A stretch of 5,814 nt of DNA from Candidatus Rifleibacteriota bacterium (GTDB taxonomy: Bacteria; Muiribacteriota; Ozemobacteria; Ozemobacterales; Ozemobacteraceae), in NCBI GenBank assembly GCA_028691595.1, contig JAQUZA010000219.1, forward strand, positions 1-5,814. Direction: 5' to 3'. Position 1 is the stretch's first letter; every line of letters starts with the position of its first letter. This document shows positions 1-5,814 of the stretch, in pieces. The translations under genes were made by a program, and so were the position numbers. The notes below the pieces were generated by a model. The model searched no databases, was not told the origin of the DNA, and saw nothing but the letters and a program-made list of their open reading frames with translations.

Positions 1-630
1 GGCGTTGAGTGTTTCCTGAACCCTTGTCAGACCTAAAACACCAGAAGAAGCGCCATTACCAAGTTCCTTCATATACTCGCTTTGCATTGGCACGAAAGTT
101 GCCGTATGGCCCGGTGCCGGATGCATAGAGAACATGGGCACATCGGTTAAAATAATCAAAAAGAACATGAACAGCAGGCCAAACCTGAAAAGTGCCAGAG
201 CGTTGCCGGTTTTGAGCTCTCGAACATCGGCCTCGATTCTGCGGGTCTTTTCAACCTTGTGCGCGTGCCAGGCCAGCCATGCGCCAAAAACCAGCCATGA
301 AGGTGCTCTTATCGCGTAATCGATCAGGCTCTGGCGAAGGATTCCAGGCATAAACCGGAAACCTATCAGCGCGAAAACATTTAGCCAGCCCCAAAGCTTG
401 AAGCTCAGGGGCAACCAGATAACCCCGTGGGTTTTGGCGGTAGCAAGATTTTTGCTGCTGACACGCATGCCAACGAACATCAGTAAGAGGCTCAAAGGCA
501 TAAAAATGCCAGGCTCAAAAGCAGATAAATCGATTAAGCCAAAAACAAAAATGATTAAGCCCGCAGCCCTGGCCCAGGCAGGAAAGAGCCATGCCGGGGT
601 TTTGCCAGCGGTGGCAGTTTTTTCGTTCAT
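1..630 (-). CDS. Unrecognised multi-pass membrane protein, 5' part only (210 codons, runs off the left edge)
   Basis: An open frame runs without a stop from ATG at 630 to the window edge, so the C-terminus is missing. The start is supported by a GAGG ribosome binding site (641-638) seven bases upstream. The protein begins with a short polar stretch (residues 1-12). Hydrophobic segments follow at about 22-37, 41-55, 70-91, 109-121 and 144-164, suggesting four or five membrane spans. A basic, charged stretch at 124-140 (KVEKTRRIEADVRELK) probably forms a cytoplasmic loop or short helix. After residue 165 the chain becomes polar (PMFSMHPAPGHTATF onward), as if entering an extramembrane domain. 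It is rich in Trp and Phe and has no Cys in the visible part. I do not recognise the family and assign no function. It lies 74 bases downstream of thrC on the same strand with no clear terminator between, so it may be read through from the thr operon. That alone does not tie it to threonine metabolism. That it is a real membrane-protein gene is fairly sure. Confidence 0.8.
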   Translation of the reverse strand, partial: MNEKTATAGKTPAWLFPAWARAAGLIIFVFGLIDLSAFEPGIFMPLSLLLMFVGMRVSSKNLATAKTHGVIWLPLSFKLWGWLNVFALIGFRFMPGILRQSLIDYAIRAPSWLVFGAWLAWHAHKVEKTRRIEADVRELKTGNALALFRFGLLFMFFLIILTDVPMFSMHPAPGHTATFVPMQSEYMKELGNGASSGVLGLTRVQETLNA

Positions 631-704
631 GATTATGCCTCGAATTTTTAAAATTTCTTTTTTATTAAGATGATTCTGGATGGTGCGACGCGGAAGGCCT
701 GAGT
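631..704 (-). other. thrC to membrane-protein intergenic gap without a visible terminator
   Basis: These 74 bases on the minus strand contain no GC-rich hairpin followed by a T-run, so no intrinsic terminator is seen after thrC. The half nearer the downstream gene is very A+T-rich, with an imperfect A/T palindrome around 641-656. It holds no good -35/-10 pair that I can point to. Either thrC and the membrane-protein gene share a transcript, or the downstream promoter is too weak to recognise by eye. Confidence 0.4.
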
Positions 705-1994
705 TTAAGCGGTCTGGTTGAGAAGCAGCAGTCGTTTTTTCAGCAGATCAAAATCGCATATAAGCCGTTCTGATAAAAGTGGTCTGGCTGCTGCTTCGGC
801 CAGCGGTCGGGGCAGAGGGATGTCTGTTCTTAGAATCTCATCAACACGCTCTTTGAACTTTGCAGGGTGAGCGGTCGCCAGGAAAAGGCCGGTTTCAGCC
901 GGGAGCAGCGTTTTTTGCAAAGCCTCGGCTGCCACGGCGGCGTGCGGTTCAGCCAGATACCCGATGGCATTCAAGTGGGCAAGTGAAGATCTGGTTTCTT
1001 CTTCAGAAACAGAAATACCCTGTAGCTCTGAAAGTTGTCTGCCGTTGTGCTTTAGAATCGCTTCGACGCGCGGCCAGTTGCTTGGTTCTGAAACGTCCAT
1101 GGCGTTTGACATGGTTGCACGGGTGGGGTGGGGGGCCCAGACTCCATCGGCAAGATAACGGGGCACGGTATCGTTGCTGTTGGTCGCTGCTATGAAGCGC
1201 TTGACCGGCATTCCCATGGCCTGGGCGAAAAGCCCGGCGGTAAGGTCACCAAAATTGCCACTGGGAACCGAGATAACCGGGGCGTTTGTATCAAACCTTT
1301 GTAACTGTGCAACCCCTTCGAAAAAATAGCAGATTTGTGCCAGCAGGCGACTGATGTTAATAGAATTAGCAGAGTTGAGGTGCAGGGCACGATTGAGCGG
1401 TTCGTTGGCAAATGCCTGTTTTACAAGTTCCTGGCAGGCATCGAAGTCGCTGCTGATGGCAATGGTGGTGATGTTGTCACCCAGGGTGCAGAACATTTTT
1501 TCCTGGAGACTGCTGATGCGGCCTTCGGGGTAAAGAATCACCACTTTTATATTGTTTAAACCATGAAAAGCATCGGCAACTGCAGCACCAGTATCTCCAG
1601 AAGTCGCGGTCAAAATTGTTACCGGCTGGTTTTCGGCAAGTTCATTCAGGCATTGGGCCATGAATCTGGCACCAAAGTCCTTGAAGGCCAGGGTTGGGCC
1701 ATGAAAAAGTTCAAGGGAAAAAAGCCGCTCTTCAACTCTGACAACCGGGACCGGGAATGAAAATGCCCTGCTGACCAGTTGATTAAGTCGGTTTTCTGGT
1801 ATTTCGTCGCTGAGCCAGGCGGCCAGAATTTCCTGGCTACGCTCAATAAAAGGCTTTTGCAGTAGGGCAGCGATATTGTCGATCAGGGGAATTTTTGCCG
1901 GAAAAAACAGGCCGCGGTCGCGTCCTAGACCCTGTTTTAAAGCCTGGGCAAAGCTAACTTTTTCTTCGGGATGCTTGAGATTATATAATTGCAT
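705..1994 (-). CDS. thrC: Threonine synthase (EC 4.2.3.1)
   Basis: ThrC is a cytoplasmic pyridoxal-phosphate enzyme that converts O-phospho-L-homoserine and water to L-threonine and phosphate, the last step of the pathway. The 429-residue product (E. coli ThrC: 428) is recognisable throughout, from its MQLYNLK start. The PLP lysine is K105 in HGPTLAFKDFG. The TATSGDTGAAVA loop is at 130-140, SVPSGNFGDLTAG at about 242-254 (the PLP phosphate-binding region), NSANSINISRLLAQ at 207-220, and the C-terminal TAHPAKFKE at 374-382. It belongs to the E. coli-like class of threonine synthases, not the longer plant-type class activated by S-adenosylmethionine. The start chosen is ATG at 1994, which matches the family N-terminus and has an AGGAAAG site upstream. 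The frame is open back to a TTG at 2033, which would add 13 residues foreign to the family. It is the third gene of the operon, 69 bases after thrB. No truncation or missing key residue was seen. Confidence 0.97.
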   Translation of the reverse strand: MQLYNLKHPEEKVSFAQALKQGLGRDRGLFFPAKIPLIDNIAALLQKPFIERSQEILAAWLSDEIPENRLNQLVSRAFSFPVPVVRVEERLFSLELFHGPTLAFKDFGARFMAQCLNELAENQPVTILTATSGDTGAAVADAFHGLNNIKVVILYPEGRISSLQEKMFCTLGDNITTIAISSDFDACQELVKQAFANEPLNRALHLNSANSINISRLLAQICYFFEGVAQLQRFDTNAPVISVPSGNFGDLTAGLFAQAMGMPVKRFIAATNSNDTVPRYLADGVWAPHPTRATMSNAMDVSEPSNWPRVEAILKHNGRQLSELQGISVSEEETRSSLAHLNAIGYLAEPHAAVAAEALQKTLLPAETGLFLATAHPAKFKERVDEILRTDIPLPRPLAEAAARPLLSERLICDFDLLKKRLLLLNQTA

Positions 1995-2063
1995 ATCAGA
2001 CTTCTTTCCTGCGACACTTTTCCGGCCGGTCAACTATTGCCAGACCCTGTGTCGTATAAGCTT
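1995..2063 (-). other. thrB-thrC intercistronic spacer with an inverted repeat
   Basis: The 69-base spacer carries a six-base inverted repeat, CGACAC (minus strand, 2054-2049) and GTGTCG (2017-2012), separated by 31 bases. Inside it is the perfect palindrome CCGGCCGG (2022-2029). No T-run follows, so this does not look like an intrinsic terminator. An RNA fold here could affect thrC expression or message stability, but the arms are short and this is inference. Confidence 0.3.
2001..2010 (-). promoter_or_regulatory. Ribosome binding site that sets the thrC start
   Basis: On the minus strand AGGAAAGAAG ends six bases before ATG at 1994. It gives two overlapping purine-rich pairing options: AGGAAAG at nine bases or GAAG at six. 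It supports the ATG over the in-frame TTG at 2033. Confidence 0.6.
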
Positions 2064-3011
2064 TCAGAGGCGGCGTGCCCCAGATTCATCAATTCGACAA
2101 ACGCGGCTGAAACCCTCAGAATTTTTGAGAAAGTTCTGATCGAGCCATTGCCTGGCTTTTTCTGCCAGATCCGGGTTATCGGTGACGCTAAATATAGTTG
2201 GCCCGCTTCCGGAAATACCGGTAGCCAGCATGCCAAGCCCGGTCATGGCGTTGCGGGCTTCGACAAATCCTGGAATTGAAGGGCTGCGATAAGGCTCGGC
2301 CAATACATCTTTGAGCACCGCAGCCGCCAGTTGTTGATCATGGCGGTAAGAGGCATGAATAAATGCTCCCAGATTGCGGCCGTAGTCAATGGTCACGGCC
2401 CGGTCATACTGTGGCGGCAGCAGCGCTCGCATTTCGGCGGTTGGCAATGATATGCCGGGGTAGGCGACCACCCAGAACCAGTCTTCGAAAACCGGGATTG
2501 ATTCGCAGACTCTGCCGGCCGCCTGCAGCATCAGCTGCATTCCGCCAAGAAAAGCTGGAGCCACGTTGTCATAGTGCACCGAGCCGCTGACGCGACCCTC
2601 AAAATCACCCATCATCAGCAGTAAATGATTGGGGGCGACAAAATTGCCAAAGAATTCATTTAGAGCGACAAATGCCGCGACTACCGAACTGGCGCTTGAC
2701 CCGAGACCGCTGCCGACCGGCAGATTTTTGTTCAGCTCGATATTCAGGCCGGCAGGCTGGCGATCAGCGGGTAACTGCGCCAGAAAATATTCGGCACACT
2801 GCAGCACGATGTTTTTGCGGCTATCGGCAGGTAATTTGTGTTGCCATGGCCCTGAGCAGCTGAATTGCAGGCCCTGATTGCCTTCACTGATTGAAACGCA
2901 GTCGCCAAGACGGGTTCCATCGATCGGGGCAAGAGCTGCCCCAAGCAGGTCAAAGCCAACTCCGACATTCGCGATTGAAGCCGGTGCGTAAATGGTAGTA
3001 TTCAGGCTCAT
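2064..3011 (-). CDS. thrB: Homoserine kinase (EC 2.7.1.39), GHMP kinase family
   Basis: ThrB is a cytoplasmic kinase that transfers phosphate from ATP to L-homoserine, giving O-phospho-L-homoserine, the ThrC substrate. The 315-residue protein (E. coli ThrB: 310) has the three GHMP-kinase signatures. The N-terminal YAPASIANVGVGFDLLGAA (8-26) carries D21 in the GFD motif. The ATP-binding glycine/serine loop LPVGSGLGSSAS spans 97-108. The C-terminal ATGISGSGPTIFSV lies at 263-276. The block EGRVSGSVHYDNVAPAFLGGMQL (138-160) is typical of homoserine kinases within the superfamily, and its E138 is the likely counterpart of the conserved active-site glutamate. Its ATG overlaps the thrA TGA as ATGA, and AGGGA lies nine bases upstream inside the end of thrA, so the two genes are probably translationally coupled. 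Homoserine made by ThrA is passed to this enzyme. The gene is intact. Confidence 0.97.
   Translation of the reverse strand: MSLNTTIYAPASIANVGVGFDLLGAALAPIDGTRLGDCVSISEGNQGLQFSCSGPWQHKLPADSRKNIVLQCAEYFLAQLPADRQPAGLNIELNKNLPVGSGLGSSASSVVAAFVALNEFFGNFVAPNHLLLMMGDFEGRVSGSVHYDNVAPAFLGGMQLMLQAAGRVCESIPVFEDWFWVVAYPGISLPTAEMRALLPPQYDRAVTIDYGRNLGAFIHASYRHDQQLAAAVLKDVLAEPYRSPSIPGFVEARNAMTGLGMLATGISGSGPTIFSVTDNPDLAEKARQWLDQNFLKNSEGFSRVCRIDESGARRL
3008..3011 (-). other. ATGA stop/start overlap of thrA and thrB
   Basis: The thrA stop TGA (3010-3008) and the thrB start ATG (3011-3009) share the four bases ATGA. Such overlaps usually allow a ribosome that ends one gene to restart on the next, which would link ThrA and ThrB levels. 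The overlap is read directly; the coupling is inferred. Confidence 0.8.
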
Positions 3012-5476
3012 AAAATCGTTTCCCTGGTCCAGTTGAGGGTGCGCAGAAGATCGGCAAATGCTCCGGCGGCAGTAACCTCGTTGCCGGCACCGTAACCGCG
3101 CAATACGAAGGGAATCGGCTGATAGTAAAGACTGTAGAATGCCAGAGCATTTTCTCCGTTTTTAACCGTAAACAGAGGATCTTCAGCGGAAACTTCGGCG
3201 ATTTTAACCCGACAGCTTGAGCCATCGATTTCGCCGACATAGCGCAGAACCATGTTTTTGTTTCTGGCTGATTCGACGCGGGCTTTGATGGCGGCATCGG
3301 CTTGCGGCAGTTTTTTTAGAAACTCTTCGATGCTGCCTGAAGCATCAAAGCCTTCAGGCAGAACGCTTTCGACTTCGATATCGTTCAATTCATATTCAAA
3401 GCCGACTTCGCGGGCGAGAATAAGAACTTTTCTGGCCACATCCATGCCACAAAGGTCGTCGCGGGGGTCGGGTTCGGTGAAGCACTTTTCGCGGGCGATA
3501 AAGGTAGCTTCAGAAAGGGTCATGCCCTCGTCGAGTTTGCCGAAGATGAATGAAAGCGAGCCTGAAAGAATGCCTTTGAAGCGCTGCAGCACGTCGCCGG
3601 CAAAAATAAGCTTTTTAAGATTGTCGATAACCGGCAGGCCTGCTCCAACATTGGTTTCGTAGAGAAACTGGCGGCGCTGTCTGAGAGCTGTTTCACGCAG
3701 GGCGCGATAATAGGCGAATTCACGGGTATTGGCCTTTTTGTTTGGGGTTATAACGTGCAGCCCGGCATTCATGGCATCAAGATAGCTGTCGGCAACGGCC
3801 TGACTGCTTGTACAGTCAATTAAAACCGGGTTGAGAAGCTGCTGTTCATCGACCCAGGCAAACATGGCGTTCAGATCGCATGAAGATCCTTTGTTGACAA
3901 GAGTTTCGCGCCAGCTGCCGAGATCGATTCCGGCGGGGTCGAGCAGCATTTTTTTTGAGTTGGCTATTCCGCACACTCTTATGGTTATCTGCTGTTGCCT
4001 GAGCATTTCTTTCTGTTTTTTGATCTGTTCGAGCATGGCGGTGCCGATATTGCCTGAGCCGACAAGCAGAACGTCAAGATATTGTTGAACGTCGAAGAAT
4101 ACCCGATGACAGGCAATAACGGCGCGTGAACTCATATTCTGGTCTATGACCACAGAAATGGAACGTTCTGAGGCACCTTGAGCAATTGCTATGATGTTGA
4201 CACCCGACTGGGCCATTGCCTTGAAAAATCTTGCGGCCAGGCCTTTGCGGGTGCGCATATTGTCGCCAATCAGCGAAACGATTGAAAGATTCTGTCTAAA
4301 TTCTACGGGTTCAAGAAAGCCGTTATGCAGCTCGAGTTCGAATTCTTCCTGGAGTGCCTGATCTACCTTGTCTGAGCTTGAGCTGGCGACACAGAAACAG
4401 ATACTGTATTCTGATGAGCTCTGAGTGATCATGCTGACTGAAACGCCCGCCCGCGAGATAGCGCTGAAAACACGACTGGCCATGCCGACCAGCCCTTTCA
4501 TGCCGGGGCCGGAAACATTTACCATCGTCTGTTTATCAAGGTTTGAGATGGCTTTAACCTGCAGGCCACTCGTATCGGTTTCGTCAGAAATTTTCGTGCC
4601 CATGGCCTCGGGGTTTTTGCTGTTCTTGATATAGCAGGGGATATGATAGCGGGCGATGGGCGAAATGGTTTTTGGGTGCAGCACCTTGGCACCAAAGTAT
4701 GACATTTCCATGGTTTCTCGGTAGCTCAGCTGTGGCAGCATGCGGGCATCAGGCACCAGATTGGGGTCGGCATTAAAAACCCCGTCGACATCGGTCCAGA
4801 TTTCGCAGCTTTCGGCATTGAGGCAAGCGGCAAGAACCGCTGCCGAATAATCAGAACCGTTTCGGCCGAGGGTAACCGGGCGACCGTTGCGGTCTTTTGC
4901 TCCGAAGCCCGGCATAATAATGACTTCTGCTGCGGCAATTTCAGGGCCGGCGAAGTTTTTGCGACTGGCTTCAATATCAACCATTGCATCGAGGGTCGGG
5001 CCATAGGCCGGGAACATTTTAACCGGGTCAAGCAGCAGGGCTTTAAAACCTCTGGCAACCATTACCTGTTCCATGAGGGCGGCCGAAAGGTATTCACCAC
5101 AGATGGCAACAGAAGCGGTGACGGTTTCGGGGCATTCGCCAAGCATTGCCACGCCCTGAACGCGATTTTTCCAGAAATTGATCAAGTTCTGAAGTCGGTT
5201 TTCGAGAGCTGAATTTTGCGCGGTGCTCAGGCCGCAGGTGGTAGCATCGGCATAGAGTTTTCTGAACAGGGTTTCGATACGGGCTGAAACATTGTGGTAA
5301 TCGCCACCTTTGAGTGCCAGTTCCAGCATTTCAAGAAGGCTGTTGGTAACGGTTGCCGGCGCAGAAAGCACCACCGCGGCAGGTTCGGCTTTTGCGGCAG
5401 CGGCCACCAGATCAGCAGCCTGGGAAAACCTTGCCCAGTCAGCCAGCGAGGTGCCGCCAAATTTCAGAACTTTCAT
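3008..5476 (-). CDS. thrA: Bifunctional aspartokinase I / homoserine dehydrogenase I (EC 2.7.2.4 and 1.1.1.3)
   Basis: ThrA catalyses the first and third steps from aspartate: ATP-dependent phosphorylation of L-aspartate, and NAD(P)H reduction of aspartate semialdehyde to homoserine. It acts in the cytoplasm. The 822-residue protein (E. coli ThrA: 820) has the fused order. The aspartokinase domain has KFGGTS at 5-10, LGRNGSDYSAA at 203-213, WTDVDGV at 227-233 and FGAKVLHP at 261-268. Two ACT domains lie at about 316-390 and 397-467. The dehydrogenase Rossmann loop is GSGNIG at 473-478, followed by TPNKKANT at 577-584, YETNVGAGLPV at 606-616 and EPDPRDDL-GMDVARK at 668-683. In that last block E668, D674, D679 and K683 align with E208, D214, D219 and K223 of yeast homoserine dehydrogenase, all with one offset. 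Q352 and Q433 align with the two ACT glutamines (443 and 524) tied to threonine inhibition in the Arabidopsis fusion enzyme, so feedback by threonine is likely. ATG at 5476 has AGGAGA five bases upstream. It is the first gene of the operon and overlaps thrB by four bases. Confidence 0.98.
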   Translation of the reverse strand: MKVLKFGGTSLADWARFSQAADLVAAAAKAEPAAVVLSAPATVTNSLLEMLELALKGGDYHNVSARIETLFRKLYADATTCGLSTAQNSALENRLQNLINFWKNRVQGVAMLGECPETVTASVAICGEYLSAALMEQVMVARGFKALLLDPVKMFPAYGPTLDAMVDIEASRKNFAGPEIAAAEVIIMPGFGAKDRNGRPVTLGRNGSDYSAAVLAACLNAESCEIWTDVDGVFNADPNLVPDARMLPQLSYRETMEMSYFGAKVLHPKTISPIARYHIPCYIKNSKNPEAMGTKISDETDTSGLQVKAISNLDKQTMVNVSGPGMKGLVGMASRVFSAISRAGVSVSMITQSSSEYSICFCVASSSSDKVDQALQEEFELELHNGFLEPVEFRQNLSIVSLIGDNMRTRKGLAARFFKAMAQSGVNIIAIAQGASERSISVVIDQNMSSRAVIACHRVFFDVQQYLDVLLVGSGNIGTAMLEQIKKQKEMLRQQQITIRVCGIANSKKMLLDPAGIDLGSWRETLVNKGSSCDLNAMFAWVDEQQLLNPVLIDCTSSQAVADSYLDAMNAGLHVITPNKKANTREFAYYRALRETALRQRRQFLYETNVGAGLPVIDNLKKLIFAGDVLQRFKGILSGSLSFIFGKLDEGMTLSEATFIAREKCFTEPDPRDDLCGMDVARKVLILAREVGFEYELNDIEVESVLPEGFDASGSIEEFLKKLPQADAAIKARVESARNKNMVLRYVGEIDGSSCRVKIAEVSAEDPLFTVKNGENALAFYSLYYQPIPFVLRGYGAGNEVTAAGAFADLLRTLNWTRETIL

Positions 5477-5518
5477 AGTTGTCTCCTGATGCAGCGCGAT
5501 TTCAAATTTTCGCTGGCG

Positions 5519-5527
5519 ATTATAACA
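5519..5527 (-). promoter_or_regulatory. Extended -10 promoter for thrABC
   Basis: On the minus strand TGTTATAAT combines a perfect TATAAT (5524-5519) with a TG one base upstream, the extended -10 form read by the housekeeping sigma factor. The 17-base-spaced -35 position (5547-5542) reads AACTGT, a poor match, which is common where an extended -10 compensates. Transcription would begin near the A at 5514, leaving an untranslated leader of about 38 bases that includes the AGGAGA ribosome binding site. The leader has one five-base stem option (CAGCG 5515-5511 with CGCTG 5496-5492), too small to be an attenuator. Confidence 0.65.
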
Positions 5528-5539
5528 TAATCATAGAAT

Positions 5540-5552
5540 TAACAGTTTGTTA
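5540..5552. promoter_or_regulatory. Candidate operator: TAACA/TGTTA dyad over the thrA -35 region
   Basis: TAACAgttTGTTA is a perfect dyad with five-base arms. It covers the place where the -35 contacts of the thrA promoter would lie. A third copy of the half-site (TAACA, plus strand, 5523-5527) overlaps the extended -10, 17 bases from the first. This layout would suit a repressor site, but the region is A+T-rich and short dyads arise by chance. The regulator is unknown. Confidence 0.3.
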
Positions 5553-5717
5553 TGCCATCGAAGTTATTATGAGCCTCATTTTCAAGGTTGCCGAGATAAG
5601 TTTTCAATTTTTTGTGAGGCTTTTGGCTTCAAACAAGTGTAGATTTGAATGTTAACCCGAAGATTTTCATCGAGTGTTCTGATGCACATTAAAAAACGGC
5701 TTGAAAAATTTTCCAGG

Positions 5718-5740
5718 TTTGCATTTGGATGACTTGCAAA
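5718..5740. repeat. TTTGCA-N11-TGCAAA inverted repeat, candidate operator
   Basis: Perfect six-base arms at 5718-5723 and 5735-5740 flank 11 bases. The left arm overlaps the predicted -35 of the rightward gene and the right arm lies just upstream of its -10. The 17-base centre-to-centre distance of the arms is short of two helical turns, so fit to a dimeric regulator is only fair. It is a possible operator, perhaps for autoregulation if the downstream gene encodes a regulator. Confidence 0.3.
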
Positions 5741-5748
5741 GGTAGAAT
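5719..5748 (+). promoter_or_regulatory. Possible promoter of the rightward gene
   Basis: TAGAAT (5743-5748) matches the -10 consensus at five of six bases. TTGCAT (5719-5724) sits 18 bases upstream as a weak -35. A/T tracts at 5691-5696 and 5704-5712 lie where an UP element would be. The start point would fall near 5755, about 20 bases before the ATG. TATATA/TATAAA at 5752-5759 is an alternative -10 but lacks a well-spaced -35. Confidence 0.4.
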
Positions 5749-5775
5749 CGCTATATAAAATTTAAGGGAGGGTAT

Positions 5776-5814
5776 ATGTCGCAGCAGGGAACCATCAAAC
5801 GCTATTCGTTGATT
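5776..5814 (+). CDS. 5' end of a rightward gene (13 codons visible); possibly a WYL/HTH-type regulator
   Basis: ATG at 5776 follows a strong GGGAGGG ribosome binding site (5766-5772) at close spacing, and a plausible promoter lies further upstream. The visible product is MSQQGTIKRYSLI, open to the window edge. The pattern of a short polar start then GTIKRY-LI resembles, from memory, the N-terminus of some WYL-domain transcriptional regulators, whose winged-helix domain starts this way. Thirteen residues cannot establish a family, so no function is assigned. It is divergent from thrA and shares the control region with it. That a gene starts here is likely from the binding site; the identity is a guess. 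Confidence 0.6.
   Translation, partial: MSQQGTIKRYSLI

Larger units (their letters stand above)
5477..5775. other. Divergent intergenic control region between thrA and the rightward gene
   Basis: These 299 A+T-rich bases separate two divergently read genes. I see a thrA promoter near its left end, a weaker rightward promoter near its right end, several short inverted repeats (5540-5552, 5572-5621, 5718-5740), and the palindromic A/T stretch GAAAAATTTTC (5703-5713). There is no convincing gene, tRNA, riboswitch or Thr/Ile-rich leader peptide. About 130 bases in the middle (5555-5690) hold only the 5572-5621 repeat. Confidence 0.6.

Noticed and set aside
134..673. Two plus-strand frames (134-319 and 398-673) opposite the left-edge gene
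   Set aside because: The minus-strand frame across this region has a proper binding site and a coherent membrane-protein pattern. The plus-strand products are basic and low in structure, as shadows of membrane genes usually are.
1992..2033. Upstream TTG start (2033) extending thrC by 13 residues
   Set aside because: The extra residues (MTGRKSVAGKKSD) have no counterpart in E. coli ThrC, whose N-terminus matches the ATG at 1994. A purine-rich binding site also lies just before that ATG.
3252..3662. Plus-strand 136-codon open frame opposite thrA
   Set aside because: It lies wholly antisense to the well-supported dehydrogenase domain of ThrA. Its composition is that of a reverse-strand shadow, with no recognisable motif.
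5492..5515. CAGCG/CGCTG stem in the thrA leader as a riboswitch or attenuator
   Set aside because: Five base pairs with a 14-base loop and no T-run is too weak. It leaves the ribosome binding site unpaired.
5550..5579. Minus-strand mini-frame MRLIITSMA (Ile-Ile-Thr) as a thrL-like attenuator peptide
   Set aside because: The Ile-Ile-Thr run is suggestive, but there are only three such codons and no binding site. No terminator/antiterminator pair follows, and it lies upstream of the best promoter.
5629..5670. Minus-strand 13-residue frame MKIFGLTFKSTLV
   Set aside because: It has no ribosome binding site and only two Thr codons. Such a frame is expected by chance.
5582..5689. 36-codon minus-strand frame upstream of thrA as a leader peptide
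   Set aside because: It lacks a ribosome binding site, is not rich in Thr or Ile, and lies upstream of the predicted thrA promoter.

Overview
The window carries a complete threonine operon, thrA-thrB-thrC, read leftward on the minus strand. A membrane-protein gene runs off the left edge, and the first 13 codons of a rightward gene lie at the right edge. ThrA is the fused aspartokinase I/homoserine dehydrogenase I. All three Thr proteins match, from memory, the Escherichia coli-type proteins over their whole length, so the host is a bacterium with gammaproteobacterial-style threonine genes. The flanks are unlike E. coli: no Thr/Ile-rich thrL attenuator peptide precedes thrA, and the neighbours are not the enteric ones. 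Base composition looks moderate and the coding density is high. The sequence does not fix a phylum. A non-enteric proteobacterium, or another lineage that has this operon type, is possible.

Layout from right to left. A 299-base divergent intergenic region (5477-5775) separates the rightward partial gene (5776 onward) from thrA. It holds a consensus extended -10 promoter for thrA, with a small TAACA/TGTTA dyad over its -35 region. It also holds a weaker promoter for the rightward gene, with a TTTGCA/TGCAAA dyad. thrA (5476-3008) overlaps thrB by four bases (ATGA). thrB (3011-2064) is followed by 69 noncoding bases and then thrC (1994-705). A further 74 bases, with no obvious terminator, lead to a partial minus-strand membrane-protein gene (630 to the left edge).

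Together the three enzymes carry four of the five steps from aspartate to threonine. ThrA phosphorylates aspartate and later reduces aspartate semialdehyde to homoserine. ThrB phosphorylates homoserine, and ThrC converts O-phosphohomoserine to threonine. The missing step, aspartate-semialdehyde dehydrogenase (asd), is not in the window. The key residues I could check are present, including both ACT-domain glutamines linked to threonine feedback, so the pathway looks intact and allosterically controlled. Transcriptional control probably acts at the promoter, because the predicted leader is only about 38 nucleotides long.

I found no RNA genes, mobile elements, CRISPR arrays or convincing terminators. 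The core is an ordinary biosynthetic operon. The least explained parts are the two edge genes and the divergent control region.
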